Positions 55,749 to 64,000 of a DNA stretch of 64,000 nt are shown here, piece after piece (the first letter of the stretch is position 1; each line of letters begins with the position of its first letter). The notes below the pieces were generated by a model, which saw only the letters and a list, made by a program, of their open reading frames with translations, did not search any database and was not told the DNA's origin. The DNA lies in the NCBI GenBank assembly GCA_965216745.1, contig OZ244191.1, positions 992,001 to 1,056,000 on the forward strand. The letters are read 5' to 3'. The DNA comes from G965216745 sp965216745 (GTDB lineage: Bacteria > Pseudomonadota > Alphaproteobacteria > Rickettsiales > Anaplasmataceae). The position numbers and the translations under genes were made by a program.

Positions 55749-56838
55749 TTTTAAAATTTTCAAAAATATAACCACAATCATTGGTACCCGGAGATGCCTC
55801 TGGGTGATGCTGGAATGAATATAGTTGGCCATTTGGAAATTCAAATCCTTCTATAGTCTCATCAAAAAGAGATCTGTGTGTAACAATAAACTCATCACTC
55901 AAAGAATCTTCATCAACAACAAAGCCATGATTTTGGCTTGAAATCACGAAAATATCATCACGCACAGAATAAACAGGATGATTGCTACCTCTATGCCCTA
56001 CTTTCATTTTTGATGTTTTAAACCCAAGTGACAAAGCACTCAATTGATGACCAAGACATATTGCCAAAATCGGGAATTTAGGGTTCTTAATAATTTGAAG
56101 CATATCATCCTTAATGCAAGACACTGACATTTTAGGATCACCAGGACCATTCGAAAAAATGACACCACATGGATTAATCTCAATAATTTTAGCAGAAAAA
56201 CCTTTTATACCAGGAACAATTATCACTTCAAAATCACTGAAAGCATCTAAAATAGATTTTTTTACCCCAAAATCTACAACAACTATTTTACCTTTTGATT
56301 TTTCTGTGCTGCTTTTTATCCTTGAAATCTGATTGGGAACAACAGAATCAAATATATCAAAACTAGATATATCCTCACAATTCTCTATCAATTTCCTAAC
56401 ACTGGTTGGTTCCATATTAGAAGGGAAAATACAAGCATTCTGAGCACCATATTTTCTTATATGGCGAATTAAAGATCTGGTATCTACACCATATACCCCT
56501 ATAATATTTTTTTTATTCATCCAATCTATAAAGTCAAAACGTGATTGATAGTGGTAAGATGAGATAGGTCTTTCACGCATAACTAAAGCACGTGCGTGAA
56601 TTTTGTGAGATTCATTATCAAGTTCATTAATACCAATATTACCAATATGAGGAAATGAAAATGTGATTATTTGACCTGCGTAAGAAGGATCAGTAATAGT
56701 GTGTTGATAACCTGTCATAGAAGTTGTAAAGCATATTTCTCCATTTGCAACACCTTGAGTACCGCAAAAATTACAGAAAAATATTTTACCATCTTCCAAT
56801 AATACCGAGGCATCATATTCAGAGTGTATATTTAACAT
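55723..56838 (-). CDS. carA: Carbamoyl-phosphate synthase small subunit
   Basis: The product is about 371 residues. The N-terminal CarA domain has SEYDASVLLEDGKIFFCNF and CFTTSMTGYQHTITDPSYAG. A class I glutamine amidotransferase domain follows, with the nucleophile in ILAICLGHQLSALS and the His/Glu pair in FQHHPEASPG. It hydrolyses glutamine and passes ammonia to CarB. The ATG at 56838 matches homologs; a GTG 11 codons upstream is less likely. It heads the carA-folB-ftsI cluster. Confidence 0.95.
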   Translation of the reverse strand: MLNIHSEYDASVLLEDGKIFFCNFCGTQGVANGEICFTTSMTGYQHTITDPSYAGQIITFSFPHIGNIGINELDNESHKIHARALVMRERPISSYHYQSRFDFIDWMNKKNIIGVYGVDTRSLIRHIRKYGAQNACIFPSNMEPTSVRKLIENCEDISSFDIFDSVVPNQISRIKSSTEKSKGKIVVVDFGVKKSILDAFSDFEVIIVPGIKGFSAKIIEINPCGVIFSNGPGDPKMSVSCIKDDMLQIIKNPKFPILAICLGHQLSALSLGFKTSKMKVGHRGSNHPVYSVRDDIFVISSQNHGFVVDEDSLSDEFIVTHRSLFDETIEGFEFPNGQLYSFQHHPEASPGTNDCGYIFENFKNVIRDSKS

Positions 56839-57099
56839 ATAGCCAATGATTTTTGTCAAGCAATAGTACACTTCGATTAAAATACTAGCAACCCAAATAT
56901 CTAAATTATATTGAGTTTTTTGTTATTAGATACAAAACAAAAAACAACAAATCTAAAAACTGCTTGCATGAATTCATCACAGGATTTAAATTCAAAATCC
57001 CAAAGCTTTAGGATAACATAGAAATGACACAACTAATTAACTAAAATATAATAATATGATTATAACTAACATAATAAAACATAGATATTTAATTGTATA

Positions 57100-58857
57100 A
57101 TGCCCAAACACTCAAAATCAAATCAAGAGCAAGATCAAGAATGTGAAAATGAAAATTCGGATGAAGAGTGGGATCAAAGCGAAGATCATAATCAAAATAA
57201 TTCTAACGAAGGACCAAAACCAAATAAAATAATAAAGTATAAAAAAAGTAGCAAACCTACACCAGCTTTCACTGTAAGCAAACATAAAGATCAGAACAAG
57301 TACTTAGTATATTACGGAATACAAAAGGATTCTGAAAAATATATAATCTTAAACAAACAAGAGAATTTTTATATTTGCATAGACACAGCAAACAATAATT
57401 TACACGTTTTAGAACGCTCGGATTATAAAAAGTTAAACAAAGATCTTCAATGTCAATGCTTCAATAATACAAATATTGCAATTGTAATGTCTGACAAAGC
57501 TCTCAAATCAGATTTTCAATACAATGATACATTAAATCCTTATGGAGATTCACATCACCTTTCAATAACTGCTGGATTAGGTCGTTCTCCACCAATTACT
57601 ACATCTTCTATTCGTAGATTCTCATTCGCTAATACTTGGAAGTCCAAAGCAAAGCCTAAACATAAAAATGTACCTATTCTTAAGAAATTATTTAGCAATC
57701 ATTTTTTCACTATACCTAAAAATGTGAAATTTGCTTGCTTATTTAGAACTATGGTCAATAAAGATTATGCAACAATTGGAATAGCGGAAAGTGATAAAAA
57801 TGTTTATGAAATATATGTTTTTATAAATAATTTATACCAATTTGATACCATAAAGAATTTTTATAAAAACAATATGATTGAACACAAAACTAGTTGCATA
57901 CTGAATAAAAATCGAAAATCCGAAAACAGACTAAATGCTACTGATGGTGATTGCGATTATGATTGCGATGATGATGACGATGATGATGACGATGATGGTG
58001 ATCATAGCTCAAAATCAAAGCATAATATGCAAGGAAGTGACACATTAAACCAAGGCATAATTAGTGACACAGTCAATAGTACAAATGCTCATCACACTCG
58101 AATATCAAATGTACCAGAAACATTAGTATCAGAAACGGAAAATGATGTAGCACAAAATCATGACGAAGAAGAAGAAGAAGAAGAAGAAGAAGAAAGTATT
58201 CAAGATACACGAAAGAAAAAAAACAATGTCAATTATAAATTCACTAACAAACAAAAAGAATCCCATAGCGTGATAACAATAAGGGAAAAAATAATTGCTG
58301 GTGTATCTTTTATATTTTTGAGCAAATCCATTTTATTTGGAATAATTTCAACAACTATATCGATAAAGATTATTAAGGGATTAGAGCAATCAGATGCAGA
58401 AATTACCGCAAAAGTCAAAATATTAACATTTATCAATATAGTCAAAAATTACAAACCATCTATGACATTTGCTTTGATATCAATAGTATCTTTTGCAATA
58501 GCTGTTATATTGGGAATAGCATTTATTGCCTTGATCATCAAAAATAAAAAAAATCAAAACAATATTCAAAGTAAAGAAAATGAGAAAAAAACTGATAAAA
58601 ACAAAGAAGAAACAGATGAAAATAATATACATAAAAGCAATAATAAACCCAATGAAGATAGTATGAATGCAGACAATCATGAATCCAATGAAAATAATAC
58701 ACCTAAAAACAAACATGTTACACCGGAAGATCAACTCAAAAGACATGAAAATACCAATACTTTATCAGAACAAGAAGGAATTAATAATAAAAATGGTACT
58801 AAAGTATCAGAAGCAAAAACAACCTCTAATAATACACTCAAAGTTAATTTCAAATAG
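57100..58857 (+). CDS. Acidic protein with a membrane hairpin, unknown function (585 residues)
   Basis: No family was recognised. A charged N-terminus (NEDEEWDQ-like, rich in Glu, Asp, Asn) has no signal peptide. A mid region of about 250 residues may be a folded domain. Two low-complexity acidic runs follow: Asp-rich (bases 57967-58002) and ten Glu (58165-58194). Two hydrophobic segments lie at about 398-425 and 455-480, then a Lys/Asn/Glu-rich tail. Its architecture parallels the next gene. Paired membrane helices flanked by cytosolic arms also occur in chlamydial inclusion-membrane proteins, but that is only a resemblance in layout. Confidence 0.75.
   Translation: MPKHSKSNQEQDQECENENSDEEWDQSEDHNQNNSNEGPKPNKIIKYKKSSKPTPAFTVSKHKDQNKYLVYYGIQKDSEKYIILNKQENFYICIDTANNNLHVLERSDYKKLNKDLQCQCFNNTNIAIVMSDKALKSDFQYNDTLNPYGDSHHLSITAGLGRSPPITTSSIRRFSFANTWKSKAKPKHKNVPILKKLFSNHFFTIPKNVKFACLFRTMVNKDYATIGIAESDKNVYEIYVFINNLYQFDTIKNFYKNNMIEHKTSCILNKNRKSENRLNATDGDCDYDCDDDDDDDDDDGDHSSKSKHNMQGSDTLNQGIISDTVNSTNAHHTRISNVPETLVSETENDVAQNHDEEEEEEEEEESIQDTRKKKNNVNYKFTNKQKESHSVITIREKIIAGVSFIFLSKSILFGIISTTISIKIIKGLEQSDAEITAKVKILTFINIVKNYKPSMTFALISIVSFAIAVILGIAFIALIIKNKKNQNNIQSKENEKKTDKNKEETDENNIHKSNNKPNEDSMNADNHESNENNTPKNKHVTPEDQLKRHENTNTLSEQEGINNKNGTKVSEAKTTSNNTLKVNFK
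57967..58002 (+). repeat. GAT/GAC triplet run encoding poly-Asp
   Basis: About twelve consecutive GAT or GAC codons (one GGT) encode an Asp tract in the 57100 gene. A second triplet run, ten GAA at 58165-58194, lies 160 bases on. Both can change length by whole codons through slippage. Confidence 0.85.
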
Positions 58858-58885
58858 AGTTAGTAATAAGATATTACTAAACTCT
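58856..58885 (+). terminator. Hairpin at the stop codon of the 57100 gene
   Basis: AGAGTTAGTAATA pairs with TATTACTAAACTCT (one bulged A) around a three-base loop, starting within the stop codon. No T-run follows directly, but an A-rich tract is about 20 bases on. A stem of this length is unlikely by chance and probably ends the transcript or protects its 3' end. Confidence 0.55.
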
Positions 58886-59041
58886 TAGATCACTTTTATA
58901 AAAAAAAATCGCATTAAATCGTAACGCGATACAAAATATTAACCTTAATACATACGATCAGAATATTTTATATCTGTATTATGATGCATTTTCACATACT
59001 AAAAACAATACATAACTATAATAATATGAGGGATAATACTG

Positions 59042-60685
59042 ATGACATTCAAACCAAAAATATTAATTGAAATCACATCAAGAGTAGTTATGCACACATA
59101 CATTGACTGGAAAAATGATGCGAATAACAAATGGATGCCAATATTTTACCGTTCACTTTCTAAAAAAACAGAAAAAAATATACCAAGCGCTATTCTCTTC
59201 GCCAAAAAATATCCATCGGAAAACGGAAAAAAATATAATTTGGTTCTAGTTTTCATAAACAAGAAAAATCCTGGTTCCATATTAGAAAAAAAGATAAAAG
59301 AAGCTAAGCGTTATTCAGCAATAGAAATTGTATCCGAAGAAGTAGGTTTTTGGATTCAAATTAGAGACAATTTAACTGACAAAGAAAAAAACCCAAAACT
59401 AGCTCAATTTAGCGAAAATAATCATATTGAGTATTACGGAAAAGATGGCAATGCACTCAAATTAACTCTAGATGAAATTAGCGAAAATAATTATGGGGAG
59501 GATTATGATCAAGATCCCAATATATTGAAAATAATCATTAATAGAATTTCCACAAAAGAAAGAAAAAGCGAGCTTAAAAGCATAAAATCAAATACAAGTG
59601 ATGAAGCTTATTTGTTTGGAGAAGCATTAAGAGATAATAAAGAATATTATGATCTAAGATATGGATCAAAAATGAAGCTAGGAATTCGAAAATTTAAGAA
59701 TTTCTTCAAAAAAGCCAAGAATACGCAGGAATGTTATATCATATCAGCTAAGGGAGGGCTTAAAAGAGAAAAAATCGAAACAAACTCTAATAATAGCAAT
59801 TATAACGACGAAGATAGCGATATTTTTTCGAAGGATTCTAAAAATAAAGAAAAGAGAGTAAGAATTGGTGTTCCTAATAGAGATTCGACTGCAGAAGAAA
59901 TTAGGACTATAAAGAAAACAAATACAAATAAAAATATCAAACAATGTATTGATAAAATAAACAGTAACTTAGAATTAAGACAAAAACTTTTAATCCTTTG
60001 CGCTTCTTTATTAGTTATATCTGTAAGCTCTTTAATTTCATCAATCTTAATAATATTTATGTTCTATAAACATGAAGAACAAATCATTGAAATAATAAAA
60101 CAACCAAAACTAATAATATTCCTTGGATTAATTACATTATCTATTATAGCAATATTATTGTTTGTATTATCCTGTTACTTGATTTATCGTAGTCGAGGCA
60201 AACTATGTAGTTTAGAGATATTGGAAAAAAACAAAATCAATAAAAAAAATGAAATGGGGGGTACCGAATATGAGGAAGATGTTCAAGAAAAATATGAAGA
60301 TGAAGATGAAGACGAAGATGAAACGAAATACAAAAAAAACATTATTGATCTAAAAAATAAAAACGAGTTACAAAAATTAACTCATAAGATTTCGAATGTA
60401 CTCAAAAATCCAATAATATTAATTAACATAGCTTCAGGGCCAATATTTACAATTGCTATATCTATATTCACCCATCAAATCCTTAAAAACTTTAACAAGC
60501 CTTCAATTCAAAGTCCAACTTTTATAGTCACAACAGCACTATGTGTATTGAGCTTAGTTGTATTTATAGTTTCGTTGGGTGTTGTATTTTATGAATCTAA
60601 CACATATAAACAAGAAAAAATACCTACCAAACTTAACAAATCGAAATCAGAAAATGAAGAAGAAGAAGAAATGGCTATGATTTGA
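59042..60685 (+). CDS. Acidic protein with two membrane hairpins, unknown function (547 residues)
   Basis: No family was recognised. The first 310 residues are charged and soluble. Four hydrophobic segments follow as two hairpins, at about 317-343/357-382 and 457-481/493-518, separated by an acidic loop (EDEDEDETKYK). The protein ends in a poly-Glu stretch (NEEEEEMAMI). There is no signal peptide. Like its neighbour it combines acidic low complexity with paired membrane helices; the two look related in plan but not clearly in sequence. GAGGGA lies nine bases before the ATG. A host-membrane-inserted effector or a bacterial membrane protein are both possible. Confidence 0.72.
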   Translation: MTFKPKILIEITSRVVMHTYIDWKNDANNKWMPIFYRSLSKKTEKNIPSAILFAKKYPSENGKKYNLVLVFINKKNPGSILEKKIKEAKRYSAIEIVSEEVGFWIQIRDNLTDKEKNPKLAQFSENNHIEYYGKDGNALKLTLDEISENNYGEDYDQDPNILKIIINRISTKERKSELKSIKSNTSDEAYLFGEALRDNKEYYDLRYGSKMKLGIRKFKNFFKKAKNTQECYIISAKGGLKREKIETNSNNSNYNDEDSDIFSKDSKNKEKRVRIGVPNRDSTAEEIRTIKKTNTNKNIKQCIDKINSNLELRQKLLILCASLLVISVSSLISSILIIFMFYKHEEQIIEIIKQPKLIIFLGLITLSIIAILLFVLSCYLIYRSRGKLCSLEILEKNKINKKNEMGGTEYEEDVQEKYEDEDEDEDETKYKKNIIDLKNKNELQKLTHKISNVLKNPIILINIASGPIFTIAISIFTHQILKNFNKPSIQSPTFIVTTALCVLSLVVFIVSLGVVFYESNTYKQEKIPTKLNKSKSENEEEEEMAMI

Positions 60686-60719
60686 TTATATAAATATAAT
60701 ATCAACAACTCTAAGAAAT

Positions 60720-62696
60720 TCAGTTTATATTAATATGATTTACCAATCTTGAACATATGTATTCACAGGTGATTCCAAATTTCTTATATAGTTCCTGATA
60801 CGGAGCAGATAAACCAAATTTCTCATCCATACCTATAAAAATTCCATCAATGCCAATGAACTTCTCCCAACCAAATCCTGAAGCAGCTTCTATTGCAACT
60901 TTCACTCCACCTAAACCGAGAATTATATTCTTATAGTCATCTTCTTGTTTCCAAAAACATTCCCAACAGGGTATCGAAACAACATTAACACCATAACCTT
61001 TAGATTCAAGATTACTTCTAACATCAATAGCAATAGAAACCTCAGAACCTGTGGCAAAAATGGTAAAATCAGCAACTTCTTTAGAACAATTCCTAATAAG
61101 ATATGCACCCAAAGCAACTTTATTCTCTGTTAAATCATCATCTTTTAACTCTCGTACAGGCTTTAGATTTTGCCTAGATAGTACAATCACCGAAGGACGA
61201 TTAGCAAAAGACAAAGCAACCGACCAACTCTCAACGCATTCAACAGAATCAGCTGGACGAAAAACTGCAATATTAGGCATTGCTCTAAGTGATGAAAGAT
61301 GCTCTATTGGTTGATGCGTTGGACCATCTTCACCTACACCAATGGAATCATGGGTCATTACGTAAACAACTCCAAGAGACATCAAAGCAGAAAGACGGAT
61401 TGCTGGACGACAATAATCTGTGAAAACAAAAAAAGTACCACCATAAGTTAATACACCACCGTGCAAGGCTATACCATTCATACATCCAGCCATGCAATGT
61501 TCGCGTACTCCATAATAAATATAATTACCGCTAAAATCATCATGTGTTATAGGCTTCATAGACGAAGTTTTGGTTTTATTTGAAGTAGTTAAATCAGATG
61601 AACCACCAATTAGATTAGAAATGGAATCACTAATAAGTGATAAAGCTTTACCTGAAGCAGAGCGAGTGGCTTCTGTTTTATTATAAGATTCAATTTTCAA
61701 GTCATGAAGAACATTTGGATCAAAAACAAATTTCATTAAATTTTGTTCGTTTAAATTATTACGCTTCAATCTATCTTTCCAAGAATCATAAGTAGATTCT
61801 TTGAAAATAGAACGCCAGAGATTTAAAACATCATTAGGAACATCGAAATAATCATCACTATTCCAGGAAAGTTGCAAAGCAAGTGCCGAAAGCTCCTTAG
61901 GGCTTAGAGGTCCACTATGAGTAGAGCTTGTCCCTTCTCGACCTTTAATATATTTACCTATCACGGAACGGCATAATATTAAAGATGGCTTGTCTGAATT
62001 ACGAGCTATGTTTATTGCTCGATATATCTCATAATAAGAGTGAGCATTTATTTCTAAAGTCTCCCACCCATATGACTTGAAACGCAATGCAGTGTCATCT
62101 GAAACAGTCAATGAAGTTGGGCCATCAATTGATACTAAATTATCATCAAATAAAACAATAAGATTCTTAAGTTTTAAATGTCCAGCAAGAGAACAAGCTT
62201 CATGGCTTACACCTTCCATCAAACATCCATCGCCAGCTAAAACATATGTATGGTGATTCACTATCTCATCACCGTACCTATTATTCATGAACCTTTCCGC
62301 TATAGCCATACCTACAGCGTTGCTTACTCCCTGGCCCAGTGGGCCGGAAGTATTTTCAATACCAGCAATATTTCCATATTCAGGATGTCCGGCAGAAATA
62401 GAATTTAATTGTCTAAAATTTTTCAAATCTTCTATTGATATTCCTGGATATCCACAAAGATATAAAATAGAATAAAGAAGCATAGATCCGTGACCGGCAG
62501 AAAGCAGGAACCTATCTCTATCATACCAATTAGGATGTTTTGGATTAAATTTTAGAAACTTAGAATACAAAACTGTAGCAACATCAGCCATACCTAATGG
62601 CATGCCCGCATGACCAGATTTTGCTTTTGTAACAGCGGCAGCAGACAAAACTCTTATTGCGCTGGACATTTTTTCAAGAATTTGTGAATCTTTCAT
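60720..62696 (-). CDS. tkt: Transketolase
   Basis: The 658-residue product has the full transketolase plan: N-terminal KAKSGHAGMPLGMADVATVL, the thiamine diphosphate motif from GDGCLMEGVSHEACSLAG to FDDN, the pyrimidine domain with THDSIGVGEDGPTHQPIEHL, and a C-terminal domain. It moves two-carbon units between sugar phosphates in the non-oxidative pentose phosphate pathway. It is convergent with the 59042 gene across 34 bases. A 283-base AT-rich gap upstream contains nothing recognisable. Confidence 0.97.
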   Translation of the reverse strand: MKDSQILEKMSSAIRVLSAAAVTKAKSGHAGMPLGMADVATVLYSKFLKFNPKHPNWYDRDRFLLSAGHGSMLLYSILYLCGYPGISIEDLKNFRQLNSISAGHPEYGNIAGIENTSGPLGQGVSNAVGMAIAERFMNNRYGDEIVNHHTYVLAGDGCLMEGVSHEACSLAGHLKLKNLIVLFDDNLVSIDGPTSLTVSDDTALRFKSYGWETLEINAHSYYEIYRAINIARNSDKPSLILCRSVIGKYIKGREGTSSTHSGPLSPKELSALALQLSWNSDDYFDVPNDVLNLWRSIFKESTYDSWKDRLKRNNLNEQNLMKFVFDPNVLHDLKIESYNKTEATRSASGKALSLISDSISNLIGGSSDLTTSNKTKTSSMKPITHDDFSGNYIYYGVREHCMAGCMNGIALHGGVLTYGGTFFVFTDYCRPAIRLSALMSLGVVYVMTHDSIGVGEDGPTHQPIEHLSSLRAMPNIAVFRPADSVECVESWSVALSFANRPSVIVLSRQNLKPVRELKDDDLTENKVALGAYLIRNCSKEVADFTIFATGSEVSIAIDVRSNLESKGYGVNVVSIPCWECFWKQEDDYKNIILGLGGVKVAIEAASGFGWEKFIGIDGIFIGMDEKFGLSAPYQELYKKFGITCEYICSRLVNHININ

Positions 62697-62979
62697 GTTG
62701 TCTTTATATTAAAAAAATTACATAATAAAATGTAAAGCAATACAAATTTCTTATTGAATTACTTGTAATACTTTTACATTCAAAATAGCACAATTACAAA
62801 TAAAAACTTAATTCTCATAATTACATTCAAAATACTTAATGTTTTTCACAAACCAATCAAGATAGCGCTTTATAAGACTTACACCTGTGTTCTTCGAATA
62901 TAAAAATCATAAGACCTCTTGACGTAGCAAACATTCAAGTTTGTGCTTAAAAAGTTAATATTTACATGGGATTTTGAAA

Positions 62980-64000
62980 ATGGAAACACAAGATACTCTA
63001 GAGAACGACGAAGAAGAATCAGAAAATTCAGAAGAACGAGACAGTCTAATAGTTAGGAGCATACTAACTATCATAATGACAGCACCAGAAAAACGAAATG
63101 CTAAACAAAGAGAAATAGCTACCCTACTAAACGAATCAGAAGAACCAAATGCTCAAACAAGTGAAATAATTAAACAAACTATTCTTCTCCTTTAAAGACG
63201 GCAAAGTAATACCCTACTTTAAATACGGAAAAGATATAGTAGATTTGAATCAAAATTACCAACTTTGGAACCAATATCTAATTTTAATAATTTTATTCGT
63301 GCAACTTCAAAAGGTTATGATTATAAATCTGAAATAAAAATTCTTGAACAGCACATACAAGCTTTCGAACAACTCTCAGAACTTCTTGAAAAAACCAAAA
63401 TTTTTGATCTTTTTATAACAGCGTATGAGACTTTATCTATTGTAGATTATTTAATGAAAAATGATCTAGTGGAGCGTGAACGTCGTTCAGACCTGAAATT
63501 TTTGTTTAGACAACTTGATAAAGGCACCAAACTTTTTGATTTTCTTATTACAACATATGCTGAGTATATTGCTTTTTTTCCTAATCTATCTCTTCATCCA
63601 TATCCTTCAAAACCGTATATTTTGGATATCCATGAAAGCCAAAAGAATATTATTCAATATTTTCTTAATTTACATCAAAATATCACTTATAAATAATTCC
63701 AAGAAAGAATTCTCCCATTAAATTTTGATGCTGGTCCGATTTTGGAAAGGTTTAAAAATCACCCTGAATTCAGAGAAAAATTGATAAAAAGGAATGATCT
63801 ATTAATAAAACTCCAACAAAAAACACCTTTATATTCTCTCCTACCACCAGAATTGATTGAATGTGTAGAAAAAAAATATGAATTTCTTAATGAGTTTTTT
63901 GATAAAATTTACACCAGAATATTTAACAAAACTTTATTAGTTGAAACTAAAATTTACTCAAAAACTTCTGGAAGATCTTTACCTCCCTTAGATGCAACTG
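62980..64000 (+). pseudogene. Interrupted gene of unknown function, runs off the window
   Basis: Coding pieces follow each other: METQDTLENDEEESENSEER to a stop at 63195; then, one frame over, LFFSFKDGKVIPYFKYGKDI; then, shifted again, LEPISNFNNFIRATSKGYDY up to a TAA at 63694-63696. After that stop the same frame stays open (FQERILPLNFDAGPILERFK...) to the end of the window. Two frameshifts and one in-frame stop thus separate parts that read as one protein. No family was recognised; the helical, charged composition recalls the island proteins. If the lesions are real this is a pseudogene; otherwise it is several small genes. Confidence 0.6.

Noticed and set aside
62820..62935. Possible tRNA, suggested by a TTCGAAT-like motif upstream of the last pseudogene
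   Set aside because: No acceptor stem or D and anticodon arms could be paired around it.

Overview
The window is low-G+C, gene-dense DNA from an alphaproteobacterium, most likely a host-associated member of the Rickettsiales. The support is the gene content and order: hflK-hflC-degP, rseP-bamA, the cytochrome oxidase assembly gene ctaG, aerobic hemF, nuoJK, separate carA and carB, and a skp-fabZ junction with no lpx genes between. Many starts are GTG or TTG, several genes are decaying, and there are very large repeat-rich proteins with no signal peptide, as in obligate intracellular bacteria. An intact fliQ suggests a lineage that keeps at least part of a flagellar export apparatus. The species assignment is inference.

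Layout. 1-15263 is housekeeping: the 5' end of mnmG, hflK-hflC-degP-gloB, atpG-folE on the other strand, a terC-like gene, rseP-bamA-topA, ubiG, gltX, ctaG and rpmG. 15264-37669 is an accessory island. It holds a 1522-residue acidic protein built from nested tandem repeats, then a direct triplication of a 5.3-5.9 kb unit. Each unit carries a leader of about 540 bp, a giant gene (1548, 1656 or 1539 codons) and the same terminator. The three giant proteins are nearly identical over about the first 300 and last 930 residues but differ, as a mosaic, in a central segment. 37730-45314 returns to housekeeping: fabF, acpP, carB, hemF and an alanine/sodium symporter. 45315-47548 is degraded: one small hypothetical gene, one decayed pseudogene and two copies of a hairpin repeat. 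47549-56838 is mostly housekeeping: AEC permease, fliQ, a BON-domain lipoprotein, an MFS carrier, a frameshifted pteridine-reductase-like gene, fabZ-skp, nuoJK, and ftsI-folB-carA. 57100-60685 encodes two acidic proteins with paired membrane hairpins, tkt follows, and the window ends in another interrupted gene.

How the genes relate. HflKC, DegP, RseP, BamA, Skp and the BON lipoprotein form an envelope and outer-membrane protein quality-control set. AtpG, NuoJ, NuoK, CtaG, UbiG and HemF point to aerobic respiration. CarA and CarB make carbamoyl phosphate. FolE, FolB and the broken SDR belong to pteridine/folate chemistry. The most notable element is the giant-gene triplication. Its conserved flanks, shared leader and terminator, mosaic centre and mostly amino-acid-changing differences look like a recombining, diversifying family exposed to a host. 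That reading is inference; no function could be assigned.
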